Source: Macrotis lagotis
Taxonomy: Eukaryota; Chordata; Mammalia; Peramelemorphia; Peramelidae
NCBI RefSeq assembly: GCF_037893015.1
Contig: NC_133661.1
Location: forward strand, 186,136,957 to 186,200,956
Direction of reading: 5' to 3'
DNA length: 64,000 nucleotides
Position 1 is the stretch's first letter. Every line of letters begins with the position of its first letter. The notes beneath the pieces are model-generated. The model saw only the letters and a program-made list of their open reading frames with translations. It made no database searches and was not told the DNA's origin. Shown one piece after another: positions 1 through 12,744 of this stretch. The translations under genes were made by a program, and so were the position numbers.

Positions 1-720
1 ATGACTTAATTGATGGGTATCCCCTCATTTTCCAATTTTTTCATCACAAAGAGTTGCTATAAATATTTTTGTACAAATGAGTTCTTTTCTTTTTATAAAA
101 AATTACTTTGATTTATATTCCTAGTAGTAACAATGTTAAGTCAAAGGGTATGCACAGTTTTATAGCTTCTGGGCATACTTATGAATGGTTCTCCAGATTG
201 GTTGGAGTTCTCCCAACACAGCATCAGTATGCTTACTTTTCTACATTGCCTACATCATTTGATTTCTGTTGCTGACATTTGATCTAATCTAATACATGAA
301 AGGTGATATTTAGAATTAATTTGAATTTCTCTATTAGTGATTTGGAACATTTTATATACCTATTGATAAATTTGATTTCATCCTTTGAAAACTGCATGTT
401 TGCATCATTTAATCATTTATAAACTGAGGACATGGCTCTTATTTTTATGAATTTGAATCAATTCCTTATTTATTTGAAAGATGAGACTTTTATCAGAGAA
501 ACTTGCTGTGAAAGTCCCCTTCTCCCTCAGTTTCCTGCTTTCCTTCTACTTTTAATTCTATTAATTTTGTTTGTAAAACTTTAAAAATTTAATGTAGTCA
601 CAATTACCCATTTTACTTCCCATGATCATCTTTTTTATGTAAGGTCCTGAATTATTCCCCATACTCCCCTAATTTGTTCATATCATTTTTATGTCTATGT
701 TATGTTCTGACATGTTTAAC
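1..720 (-). repeat. L1 remnant, antisense, ORF2 3' part
   Basis: This AT-rich stretch reads on the minus strand as the 3' part of a marsupial L1. It shares blocks in the same order with the antisense L1 copies at 43.7 and 62 kb: the 'gctataaatatttttgta' block, the 'aagggtatgcacagtttta' block, and the 'tttatcagagaaacttgctg' block. It is degenerate with no open frame and continues beyond the left edge of the window. Confidence 0.7.
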
Positions 721-1779
721 TTCTCTGAACTTCAGTTGCCTGATTTCTAAGAGGGATAAATCCCTATAGTGATGATATTATTGAGAAGTTCAGAAGAGAA
801 AACATATATAAAATATATTACAATGTTAAATTCTTGTGTAAATGTCAGCTATATTATTGTTCTCACTGCCTTTCTCATTGTTATTGAGACAATAGGACTC
901 TCTCTTTATTTTAGATTTGTGATCCATAAGATTTAATGCAAATATATGTGAAGCAACATCAAGAAAACTGTGCTTATCAATTTTATTATCTCCTTACCTT
1001 GCTCATGGTTTTTGGAATGTAAATGATTGAAACTGCATGTACCTTACAAAACTTGTTTGAATTAGAAGGCTTAAGACTTGGTAGGATTACTACAGAGAAG
1101 ACTAACCCTACCCTGTAATTATACCCAGTTCAAAGTTCCTTAGCTAGTATTAAGTATACATAGATATATTTTATTCAAGGGAAGTACACATCCACATTGG
1201 CATTTTGATTATGAAATTGACATTGAGTGGGATAATTTCTGATGAAGTCCTCTCAGGGTTAAAGGACTGTTTATGTCAAGAAAAATCTTGCATGTTAAGG
1301 GACCCTGAACATCCTGTTTTTGCAATAGGACTGTTTTGCTGACAAGGTACTGACCATGAGATTCCTACTTTTTCTGGTCAAAACAGTTATGAAGGTCATT
1401 AGGACCTCCAGGTTACCTCATTTGCCTTTCACTTTGCCTAAACAGTTTGAGTCTGTTAAGGTAGAGAGTGGAGAGGGACCCTGCCACACCTGTAAAGATG
1501 GAGGCAAGAGGGAAATTTGGCATGAGCCCAAGCAGTTTGAGTCTGTAGGGCAAACAATCTTAAGTGATTTGAGATGGAGAGGGCAAATTCTAAAGGAAAT
1601 GGGAAGGAGCCACCATCACTCCCTGAAGTGTCCCCTGATAGTCCAAGGGTTTTTAAACTTAGTAATTGAGAAGAAATACCAAAGTAAAAAAGGGAAAGTG
1701 CAAAAAAAAGGATTAAATATTGTTGATTTTTTTCTCTCCCTGGCTTCTTCTTTGTAATTCTGTACTGCCAGATGCCCCC
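721..1779. other. No recognised gene
   Basis: AT-rich DNA with one 133-codon open frame on the plus strand (1356-1757) that matches no family I know. The phrase 'cagtttgagtctgt' occurs twice (near 1442 and 1531) within it. It may be an upstream extension of the retroviral fossil that follows, but I cannot show this. Confidence 0.4.
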
Positions 1780-2960
1780 CCCCCCTGCCCATCCACTGCT
1801 TGCCTAACTCTTATCTCAATCTTTGAAACAGGAGCAGAAAGAGGAATTAAGAAAAAGAACTAAATAATAACAGAGTTTTTTTATGAAGACTTAGTAAAAC
1901 AAGTGTTAAAAAGGGAACTATTTGAAGTTAGAAATAGAAAAAGAGACAGTATTAGCAGATCGTTAAATAAACAAATCATGAAAGAATTGCTATTTTTGAT
2001 TGAGAAAGTTTTGAGGAAGCATATTTCAGGAGGACAAGAGTCAGGTTTTTTGTTCATTCTAAAGTATACAAATTGATTATATAGAAATACTAGAAAAAAG
2101 GGTAACTGAAGCATGTACTGGAAATAGTTGAACATTTAACAGGATGAATCCAAGATTACTCTATGGTAACATTATAACTTCAGGAGTTTATTAGTGAAAA
2201 TATAGATTCTGATGTTATTTCATTTCCAAAATATTAAAAAAAATAATGGGACAATTGAGGATCTAAAAACAGAATAAACCCCAGAAAAGATTTAAGACTA
2301 TCTCTTTAAAGAGCAGTTATTTGGTTTATTTTATCTGAAGGGGGGCAGGGGATAGTCTACTTAGATTGTGGGATTTTTGAATGGCAGTTAGTTTTCTTAA
2401 AAGTTATACCAGTTAATATCAAGAAGTGTTAAATATTAAAACCTTTGAATGGAAAAGTATATTGTGAAAAAGTGGAATCATGTATTACAATGTGGTCTAT
2501 ATAGCAATCAAAATAAAGTTTAAATAAATCAGAGAAGCTAGTTCAGGGTAATATGTACTAAAATCAAAAAGAAATGGAAAAATAGTGGAAAATGTGAGTT
2601 GTATAATCTGAGTAATGAACTTGAAAAATGGGAAGAAAATAAAAGGATTATAAGGAAAATGAAAAGGCATAGAGAAAGTTGGGGTTCTTGAACCATTTGT
2701 GAAGTATGGAAGATGGTTAAAGCATATAGAAAGAAGGCATGAACAGGTTTGACTTTGTATAAGTAAAAAGATTGATTTTGGTTTGAGAAGTGATTTAAAA
2801 ATCAACGTAAGAGGGTAAAAAGTATAAAGAACTATAATTCTAAATAGAGATGTGTTTTTAAATGAGGTTGGGGTAATTTGAAACTGCATTAGACTGCCAC
2901 TTTTGCAATATCTGACATTGAATTGACTGGAAAGTAATAAACCCTATAATATGAAAAAGC
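1780..2960 (+). mobile_element. ERV-L-type fossil, gag-region fragment
   Basis: The segment from about 2540 to 2885 is clearly homologous to the reverse complement of 10570-10960, the gag-side internal region of the provirus at 5.75-13.18 kb. Shared blocks include 'tttgactttgtat' and 'agagatgtgtt' in the same order and spacing. It is therefore a second fossil of the same family in the opposite orientation. No LTRs were recognised at its edges, it is strongly decayed, and it is older than the provirus. The outer limits are uncertain. Confidence 0.6.
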
Positions 2961-5745
2961 TTGACATGAAAATAATTGCTAGGCAAATGTTATTTTTTTT
3001 TATTCTATTATTGTTTCTTCAATTAGGTAAGTCCATAATGGACTGATCTTCTGTACAAAGTAATTTGAAAATAATTTTGATTAAGATGTTGTGATGTTCC
3101 TAAACATTCTAATATTAAGAAATGTTGGCCAGGGAGAATAAAAGCTCCTATAAATTAAAGCAGTGAAAAATTACTGATTAAGACAAAAAGAATTTGCAAA
3201 CATTATACATCACCATCATCCCCAAACTCTTCCAGTTTCAAAATCTTAAACTCTGAAATCTGCTTTCTGATCATTATTTCCTGTCCTACTCCCTTCCCAC
3301 CTGCTCCGTTCAGGCAAAAACACTGTGTCTGTCTTCAGTGAGTTCATGTTATAATGTTGGAAATATGGTTTTTTTTTGTACTACATGAAATAAATTCATG
3401 TAAATGGAAGATGATCGTTCAGTTCTTTGTTTGTCCATTAGTCATTTATACATATACCTTCCCTGTCATTTCTAGAATTTAAATTTTCTTAGTAACCAAA
3501 AGAAGTAATCATGTGCAACAATGTGTATGCAGTGTCCTGCTCTTGTAGGATCTTGCCTTTATGCCTAGCAGGACTATATTTTGCTTCTCTTGGATCTTAA
3601 TAGTTTTTCAATTATTTAGAGTTTGATGTTTTTTGAACAAATTATAATTTTCCTTATTTATAGATTTTATCTTATCTTTCCATTGTTCAAAATCTTTTTA
3701 TCCCCTCAAAATCTTTTGCTTGAGAATATACTACCTACTAAATAGTTTAAATAGGTAATTTGTTGTAGAGTTTGGATTTAAGGTCCATTTAACACCAAGT
3801 GAAACTAAACTGCTAGCCCTCCACTCAGATATTTCATCTACTTTCCTATTACTATACTTTCCCCATTTTTTTCTGCTTCATAAGTCTCTTTTTATATATC
3901 CTTTGAAAATTATCACAAATATCATGTCTTCCCTAAAGCCTCCCCTCATGCCCCTAGTCAGAAATGATCATCCCCTCTGGAGATCTAGTGTAGCATTAGA
4001 GAGGGGAACATTTCTTTAATGAATTTGACTAGAAGTAATAACTTTCTTTAATTAATCTAATGAATAATGTTAAATTAGTGAAAATGAATAATTTAATGAC
4101 CAATGTTCCATTTGGTATAATAGTCATTCATATGTGTCTCCTTAATTTATAGGTTCCACAAAGATAGGAATTCTGTCATCTTTATTTTGCATGTTTCATA
4201 ATGCATCTCAGAGTATCCTGTACACCATAGGTTCTTTAAATGTCTTTAACAGATTTTAACCAAATAAGTCTTGGGTCATAGGCTCTGTCTCATCTGCTAC
4301 ACTTCATGTGTCATCTGTGGCTTCCACATATCCTGCCACCATATCCCATTTAATTTCTTACATCAACCTACAATATATTGAAATGCAATGGGGAAAGTAA
4401 ATAAAAGGAAGATATAATTGCTGTTGTTATTGTTATACTCACTTCCCTAAAATCGTCTTTCTTTCCTCCCACACCATAACATATTTGTCCTCAGAAGGGG
4501 ATTTTCTACCAAACCTGACCTGAAAATGGAAGTTTTGTCCTTGCAAACATCACAATCTTTCAGCTAGAGAATGGTGGCAAGTGGAAAAATTAAGAAAGAA
4601 AACCCATTGCTTATAATATCTGAGTCAGGTGCCCAAACTTTAGATCACCTCCTTAAATGCTACCAATAGAAAACACAAATCAACTGAATGACTTCTTACC
4701 TCAAGTATAATTATTCCTGAAACCATGACAAAAAACTTTCAGCTTGAAAATTTCTGAAATCCAGAGTTATGCTGATCCTGATGTCAGTTGATGCTAAATA
4801 CTTTATTATGGAATTATTATGCATGTTTGAAGAGAATAACGGCTGATATTTGTATTACAATTTCATGTTTATAAAGACCTTTACATGTAGAATAAAGGGA
4901 TGTTGGATCATAATAGGACGAAAAACTGTAATAGGACCAGTAACTGCCATTATTCCTTTTATTCCTTCTCCTTCTCCCTCCACTTTCAACATGTGCTAGG
5001 AAAAGGTGACAAAGCCAGGTTTTGTTTGGTGCTAAGGGTGGGAAAAGATTCAAGCTGTGTTTCCCTGGTAGCCTTTGGCTGGGCTGATTTCACTTACTGA
5101 TTATCTAGGGACAAAAAACGTTCTATTCATATGCAGTAGGGAAGGCCTTACTGATTTGATAGATGTCAAAAGATCACGTGGATCACCTCATCTTGCCAAG
5201 ATGGCAAGACAAATTTCCAAATGAAGATAGGAGGAATGTATCTGTAGAAGCCAAGTTCCACTGTCTCTTTGATGCATATTCATATTGTGCTATATCTAAG
5301 TAAACTTCACTTTGTAAATCTTTCAATGACTTAGAAGCTTCTCAATCTCAATATCAAATCCAAACTAACTTGATCCTCGCATCAGACCTACTTCTAACAT
5401 TTGGAATAGTAGTTGGAATGTAATAAGATGATCTTGTGGCTCACTTTGTAGTTGAGTTGGGGGAAAAGTAATTCAAATCTAGAGGTTGGAGTGATTGAAG
5501 GATGACTGGATAAGGTATAACACCATGAGCCCTTCTAATTGAATATGAGGAGTCTTCTGGAGTGAATAACTCAGTGGTGCCTAAGAGGGTCAAGAAAGCT
5601 ACCAAATTCTGGTCCATTTTAAGTCCTATCATATAGAAGATATATTGTCAACATAGTAACACACTGAAAGTGAATTAGCCCAGTACATTCAGCAGAGATA
5701 GAATTCTTAGATTTTAAGAACTGCATTAATGAGGGCTGGGGTAGA
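2961..5745. other. Gene-free stretch
   Basis: Mostly unique-looking AT-rich DNA. The only recognisable component is an L2-like remnant (3880-4260, listed separately). Short open frames around 4817-5100 and 5441-5632 have no family signature. No promoter, RNA gene or splice structure was seen. Confidence 0.5.
3880..4260 (+). repeat. L2-like LINE 3' remnant
   Basis: Contains the decayed L2/CR1-type 3' pattern: a 'tcttccctaaagcctcccct' block, then about 250 bp later a 'ccacaaagataggaattctg' block and a terminal run toward 'ggttctttaaatgt'. The order is that of L2 3' ends, but divergence is high. Confidence 0.5.
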
Positions 5746-5750
5746 GCAAC

Positions 5751-6583
5751 TGTATTGTGATTTTAAATGAGGTTCGGATTTGTTCCTGCAAATGACACTC
5801 TCGCTGACACTAGTGAGAATGAAAGTATTTTAATTACACAAGGAATAGATTGGTTACAATAACATCTAATGCAGCAACTAATACATTAAAGACAATGGGT
5901 TAGTAATACTATAATCAAAGTAGAAGAAAAAGATAAAGATAACATCACCAATTCGGGGGAGCACCAACTCTGAACAGTCTGTGGCTGGGGGGATCCCGTG
6001 TTCTTTTTCAGCCTTTTCTGAGTCCCGATTGGGAAAGAAAGGAAGAAAGAAAGGAAGGAAGGAAGGAAGAAAGGAAGGAAGGAAGGAAGGAAGGAAGGAA
6101 GGAAGGAAGGAAGGAAGGAAGGAAGGAAGGAAGGAAGGAAGGAAGAAAGAAGAGCCCCAGGCAGAATCAATTCTCCATGGGTGAGATTCCCGCCAATGCT
6201 TGGAGCCTCAGAGTATTTATCAGTGGAGAACAAAGAAGGTTAGTTGCTAATTTAGTTGGGAGGGATTCCCTTAGTTGGGAGGGAGTTCCTTTAACAGTAA
6301 TATGGGAAAAGCCTACAAGTCTACCAGTTTGAAGACTTCAAGGAAATGCCATAGGGGGCCAGAAGATTTTACTTTGAATAAGGTCAATACTGTGAGAATA
6401 GCCAGTTCTCCCCAGTACTACCTGTGTATTCCAAGGAGCGGCTGGCTCCTGAAATCTTTGGAATGCGGCCAAATCACCTATGGAGTGTCTGGGGGGGGGG
6501 GGGGAGGTGAATTCGTGAGGAAAGCACATCCTCATACAGGCTCGAGAGAACTTACTTATAAGAAAACTTCATTTTCTTATTCA
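5751..6583 (-). repeat. 3' LTR of the ERV-L-type provirus
   Basis: Matches 12125-13175 along its whole length apart from the purine microsatellite. On the minus strand it begins TGAATAAG and ends with ...AATACA, the usual TG/CA ends. About 833 bp. It contains a GGAA-rich tract at 6033-6152 and a poly-G run near 6491. Confidence 0.88.
6033..6152. repeat. GGAA/GAAA microsatellite inside the LTR
   Basis: Uninterrupted purine tetranucleotide repeat, mostly GGAA on the plus strand. The matching tract in the other LTR (12418-12745) is nearly three times longer, so the tract has expanded or contracted since integration. Confidence 0.95.
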
Positions 6584-7041
6584 TTTGGCCTTAAGGTCAT
6601 GAGAAGTGTATGAGGATGGGACTATAGGAGTAAACCTATTGTAAATTTGTTTCATTTTAATATACGTATAAAAATTACAAAGGCATAATAATAACAAGAA
6701 AATCATTAACAACAATATAGGAATAGCTAAACTGTTAAAATATCTAGTAGCAGTTGCTGATTTAAATAGGAAATCATACCAATGGTGATTAGTATCAGAA
6801 GTTACTAAATGAGAGGCCTGGACTAATGTCCTGCAACTATGTGAGTCTGTATTTGATGTTCATTCAAAGCGCACTGATTGGACTCTAACAGCTTCTTTAG
6901 GACATGAGATTGATTAAGAATAGCAATTAAAGGTTGTAAAGATAAAGAAGTATGGGGAAGAGGTAACAATTTGGGTACCCAAGTCAAATTTCTAACAACA
7001 TCTGTATCAGGGGAAAAGTAAAAATCATCACCCTGCCAGTG

Positions 7042-8215
7042 TTAAAAAGAGATGTTAGTAAAACATCCAGAAAAGGGAGGTTTCTGAGAGACAGAAGCTA
7101 AATCAGAACTATTATTAGAGGTTAAACAAATGTGTTGAGAAGATACTTCATATAACATTGAAAAGTTAGAAAAAGGATAGACAGTTAAGTCACAAAGGTT
7201 ATAGGAGTGTGAGAGAAGGCAGGGCTCCAACTGCCTATTCATCATCTCACACAGGATGCCCTTGTTAGTGAAAGTACAGTACTGTAAAGTATGAGTTAAA
7301 TTGTTTTGATCTATATAGTTACTATTTATACGTGGTAAAGCAAAATAATCATGTAACACAAAAGGAATCACATGGAATTGACACATCATTTTCCATATAT
7401 GAACTTGATAATATACTACAGTCCCACTACACCAAAGGGAGGTACACTGAGATCGTTCAGGCTTGATCTGTTTCCAATAATTTGCCATATAGGGTAATGC
7501 TACATCCCAAATGTTAGTATCTCCTTCTTGTAATAACCTTTGAACATTCTCTTTTTGTATTAAAGTGTACATGTTTTGCAAAGAACATTTGGTCCAATTA
7601 AACAGGGCACTCATATTAGTATCAATCCGTATATTAGCTAGAATGCTATCATTAAAAACTTGTAAGAATTGGCTTTGGTATTTTAAAGTATTTTGGTGTG
7701 GCAGGATCGTTGTGGGCAACCAATTAGCATTAATTGTCAAAGCTTGAGATACATCCTGCCCAGCACTGCGCAGTCTGCTGGCCAAGGTCTCAAGATCTAT
7801 AGAATTTACTATACCCAAACCTGTTCCTGCGGAAAGGACACATTATAATGAAGTACAATTTTGTGCTGAGCAATAGAGGCATTAATACATGATTTTGGGA
7901 CACGAACAACAGATGGAGGATGATCGGTGGGTGGTGTTTTGGGCAATAATAATGAATAATGTACTGAAGCATCGTGATTGGTTATTAAAGAAGCATTGGC
8001 ACAAAAAAATATTGATTATTAAGGGGAATAGTTTATACTAAGGGTGGAGTTATTTATATTCCATGTAGTACAACTTTCAGTTAATCTTTGTCTTATTACT
8101 TTATCCCGTAAGGTTGGGAGCGTAAAGTGGAGAGGAGTAATACAACATGAGATATTAACCAATGAAGAGATAAGAATAGTTATAGGAGAGGGTCCTGTTA
8201 GGAGGGCAGACATAG
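7042..8215 (-). mobile_element. Envelope-like region of the ERV-L-type provirus (fossil)
   Basis: Minus-strand region downstream of dUTPase, where env is expected. A 258-codon open stretch (7042-7818) has many N-glycosylation sequons (NLT, NWT, NNSS, NFS, NIS) and about a dozen cysteines. It is preceded by a glycine-rich hydrophobic start (SAGTGLGIVNSID) resembling a fusion peptide at a TM-subunit N terminus. Further upstream are more sequon-rich pieces. I did not see a membrane anchor. ERV-L elements as commonly described lack env, so this region is unusual. The assignment as Env is inferred from position and composition, not from a named match. Confidence 0.55.
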
Positions 8216-8574
8216 GTAACGGGGCTCTATAAAATTTAGCATCAGTATTAGACCAATTAGCAATAGTCCAATTAGCAATATTACATTTGCTGTATGCAGG
8301 ACAGATGAAATCTCCTTGTTATCTAGATTTAGTGGCTTATTTCCATGTCAGCCGGATCTGGATTCCTGAATTTGCTAGTTGAGCTCCCAGAGTCCAAGTC
8401 TGTGCTTCAGTATAAAGCCAGAAGCCTATAAGACACTTAATTGTGAATAAACATTTGGGTTAATGGAATGTAGTACCAAGAGTTACCTCTTGAATAACAA
8501 ACAATAGCTGTGTTGTTATTCCCTTGAGCTATTAACTCAGCTGGCCTAGGAGCTTTTGTAGGATGTCTTTTTAT

Positions 8575-9905
8575 TCATACTTTAGTTCCTGGAATTATCC
8601 TCTCAGGTACCCAGTGTATTTCATCTGAGCTACCAAATCCTTGATCCCCTCTGGTAGTTTTATCAGGGGATTGATTTCTTTTTATCCAGTGTCCAATGAG
8701 GTATGGTAATACAACCATCTGACATATCTTCTCCCTGGTTTTACAGAAGTAGGTTTCAGACACATGGAAATTATGTAAACAAACTTTAATTTCTCCTCTA
8801 TAATCACTATCTATCACTCCTCCTTGTACATGTGCTTGTGCCTTATTGGCCAGGCTGGATCTAGAGAATAGCTGACCATAATATCCAGTAGGTAGTTTGA
8901 CCCCAATACCGGTATTACATAATAATTGGCCTTGAGGTTTTATTTCCACATCATGCACTACATATAAATCATAACCTGTGGACCCAAGTGAAGCTCTCCA
9001 AGATTCCCTAGCATTGTTATGAAATTTCCACCATTGTATGGTAGGAATGTTAGAAGCTTTCCTTATTTGTAAGGTAGGAGTTATCATTCTGGACAATGGA
9101 GTACCTTCTCCATCAGCCAATGGTCTATTATTCAATTGCTTCAAAGCTTCAAATAGATTTTCCTTCCATTTATTCAAATTATTGCCTCCTAATTTTTTCC
9201 TCAACTTTTCTTTCAATAAGCCATTCATTCTTTCAATAAGTCCAGCTGCCTGTGGATAATAAGGAATGTTATATATCCATTTGATATTATTATACCCACA
9301 GTAAATATCAATTTCTTTTCCTTTAAAATGAATTCCATTATCACTTTGGATTTGCATGGGGTGCCATAATATAAGGAAATAATATCAATAGTCTTACAAG
9401 TATTCTTTTGAGTTGCTCGTCTATATGGGCAAGCAATTAATATTCCTGAATAGGTATCTACACAAGTACAGGCATATTGGCACCCTTGATTTAGAGGCAA
9501 TGGGCCTATATAATCTATTTGCCAAATTTGGGCAGGCAAAGTGCCTCTGGCCAATTCTCCAGTTACAGTCTGAGGTACAGAGTGCTGACTGAAGAGCTGG
9601 CATTGGGGGCACTCTGGAGTTATATGTTTAAAAATATCTAAAGGAATATTAATTCCTCTAGCCAATGCCCACCTGTAAGATGCAAGAGCGCCAAGATGAC
9701 CTGCAGTAATGTGAATCCATTTTCCCAGCGTCAAATCGTCCCTATTCTCCAGGGGCATCATTTGCAGGGATTTTTCTTCTGCTTTTAAGAGTTCATCAGC
9801 TTGGGCATTATACTCACGTTCCAGAGTATCCACACTGGCATGGTCATCTACATGAAAGACTGAGACATTAGTATACTGGACACAAATATATTTATCTTTC
9901 CACAT
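8575..9905 (-). mobile_element. pol 3' part: RNase H tail, integrase, dUTPase (fossil)
   Basis: Minus-strand pol remnant lying in two overlapping open stretches. The upstream stretch has an RNase H-like tail (HVDDHASVDTLEREYNAQAD), an integrase HHCC zinc finger (H-x3-GH, then CPQC) and the first catalytic Asp in WQIDYIGPLP. The other stretch has the second catalytic Asp (SDNGIHF) and the catalytic Glu (LIERMN). It then runs directly into a dUTPase with YDLYVVHDVEIKPQGQLL, GRSS-like SRSSLANK, the GVIDSDYRGE motif and a C-terminal RGDQGFGSSD. The order integrase then dUTPase is the ERV-L arrangement; lentiviruses place dUTPase before integrase and betaretroviruses before protease. Broken. Confidence 0.9.
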
Positions 9906-9920
9906 TTCATAAGCCCAAAC

Positions 9921-11685
9921 TTGTTTCCCATAAAAATTCCAATTTTTTTTTGCATGTCACATGGTCATCTAAGTGGTCAGGCCATTTGCCACTACCCAGG
10001 TGAGAAAAAAAAAATATATGACATTGTTTCCCCTTCTCCTGTTTCAATACTTGACATACAGCCATCAGTTTTGTCCACTGACTGCTTTCCTGTTCTTTAT
10101 ATTATTTGTTACAGCCTTCCAATGCCTAATTTGTCCTAAATATTTAGCAGAGCTATCAGTTCACCAAGTGTTTCTTTTGTTCAGTACTCAAGGCATTAAA
10201 TCCTTGATTCCATTTGACTGGTGAAATTGCCTTTTAAGGGGGAGTGGTCAGTGGAGACTGCACTGAAGTTGAGATACTTTCTCAGGCAGGGGAAAGACAC
10301 CAGATTCTCATGGTTTAGTTCTGTTCTGTATGTACCATTTCCATTTAATTATACTGGACTTCTGTGCATGTCCTATCATATGAGAGATCAGAGTCTCCAT
10401 TTATCCAGCTCATAATAGTTATTTGGGGCCTTAACAAAACCTCGATTTAAAGGGAACTGTTCCATTTCTACTAATGCCCAATATGCAGCTAGCAATCATT
10501 CAAAAGGAGTATAGTTCTCTCCCACAGGTAGCAGTGTAATATAAAAAAAATTTTTTTAATTGCTCCAATCATCTTTAAGAACACATCTCAATTTAGTACA
10601 AATCTGGGTTGCCCAATCCCAGAAGAAATTCCATAACTTATTAGTTGATTCATAGCTCTCTATGTTCTTTCCTACTTTACATTGATTTTAAATCGATTTT
10701 CAAAACTTCCAAAACCAACATCTTATTCATACAAAGTCAAACTTACTCATACCTTCATTCTACATGCTTTAACTTTCATAAATTAAAAAGAACTCAACCT
10801 TCTCTGTGCCTCCTCATTTTTCTTTGCACCCCTTTCATTATTCTCTTCACAGGTCTTTAAATCCAGTATTCAGACTACACAACTTGCATTTTCTCTCAAC
10901 ATACTATCTAAGCATATTTCAGACTTCATTCACCCCTCCTCTTCTTCTTCTTTTATTTTAACACATACTGTTCACAACCAGATCCAATGATTTATTTAAA
11001 ACCTTACTTTTGCAGCTAAATAGGCATAGTTCTATTTATAAATTCCTGGGCAAGATTTTTTCAATGTCACTAATTCCCTTGTATACTTAAAATTTTACAG
11101 TTTGTGATGGTCCTTGTACTTTTGCAAGAATAATTTTTCATCAGGCAAATTGAGAGTTATCACCTTAAAGTGTACTAATATGTACTTTGGAAGAAAGAGA
11201 ACATTCATCGAGTACTCCTTATTTGGGTAATTGGCCTACCATCATCATTATTTTAACTTGTTTTAATGGACATTCCTTTTTTTTAATATACTAGGATTGC
11301 CATCCATCAAAGAGGTCTCACCCCAGTTTCTAAACAAAACAAAACAGAACAAAGAAATAAACTTTAGTAATTAATTAACCTTATGAGAGACCGATAATTA
11401 GACTGACCAGCAGCATGTTCATCACTCCTATGTCGAGATTTATTGCCATCAGTATATGTGTAGTTGCCTAAGTTCTCCAGTTGGGAGATTTTTGTCCAAA
11501 ACTTCTGCCAGAGGCTTGCCTGCTTCACTAAGAAGCAATATCGTTATCAAAAAACATTTTTTTTTTTGTATCCAAGGGGGCACCCTCTGGATTAAGGTAT
11601 TATAAGCGAGCTGCTCCAACTAAAGCCAAATCATATGTATCTGCATCCCCCACCATAGTATGAACTTTCTTTTTATCAATCTTCC

Positions 11686-11758
<73 letters not shown>

Positions 11759-12124
11759 TTTCGCCCCTGTAAATCAATCAATTCTTTCTCCATTTGAACT
11801 TTCTCTTCCTCTTTCTTCTCCAAAGCGTGACATACCTTCCATAAGAATTAAAAGAGCCCATCCCCTTCTGCAAATACCATTCATCTCCTTTCCCTTTTCT
11901 ATGGTAATTTTATGTAAGCACTTAGTAAGTTGCAGAGGCTTTCCATCCCTAAAGCAGTTTTCCCAATTTTCACACGAGCCTGTGTTTTGAGCCCAAACTT
12001 TGGGCTCTTTGCTAAAGAAGAAAAGGTGGGTTTCTTCCGTCCTGGTACTTCAACAGGGACGGGGGTCTCTATACTTTTCTTAAATAGCATTTGCACAATG
12101 AGTCCTACTGACTATGCCAATTTA
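9921..12124 (-). mobile_element. Gag-side internal region of the provirus (fossil)
   Basis: Lies between the 5' LTR and the pol remnant. No complete gag or reverse transcriptase domain can be recognised by eye. Part of it (10570-10960) is homologous to the second fossil at 2540-2885, showing that it belongs to the family and is not a later insertion. It contains an (AT)n tract at 11692-11754. No convincing tRNA primer-binding site was identified next to the LTR. Confidence 0.6.
11692..11754. repeat. (AT)n microsatellite
   Basis: About 31 uninterrupted AT units inside the proviral gag-side region. Confidence 0.97.
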
Positions 12125-12479
12125 TGTATTGTGATTTTACGTGAGGTTCGGATTCGTTCCTGCAAATGACACTCTTGCTGACACTTGTGAGAATAAAAGT
12201 ATTTCAATTACACAAGACAAGGAATAGATTGATTACAATAACATCCAATACAGCAACTAATACATTAAAGACAGTGGGTTAGTAATACTATAATCAAAGT
12301 AGAAGAAAAAGATAAAGATAACATCACCAATTCGGGGGAGCACCAACTCTGAACAGTCCGTGGCTGGGGGGATCCCGTGTTCTTTTTCAGCCTTTTCTGA
12401 GTCCCAATTGGGAAAGAAAGGAAGAAAGAAAGAAAGGAAGGAAGGAAGGAAGGAAGGAAGGAAGGAAGGAAGGAAGGAA

Positions 12480-12544
<65 letters not shown>

Positions 12545-12600
12545 GAAAGAAAGAAAGAAAGGAAGGAAGGAAGGAAGGAAGGAAGGAAGGAAGGAAGGAA

Positions 12601-12641
<41 letters not shown>

Positions 12642-12688
12642 GAAAGAAAGGAAAGAAAGGAAAGAAAGGAAAGAAAGGAAAGAAAGGA

Positions 12689-12744
<56 letters not shown>

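Noticed and set aside
1356-1757. 133-codon open frame as a gene
   Set aside because: Composition and a repeated phrase suggest repeat-derived or chance sequence; no homolog was recognised.
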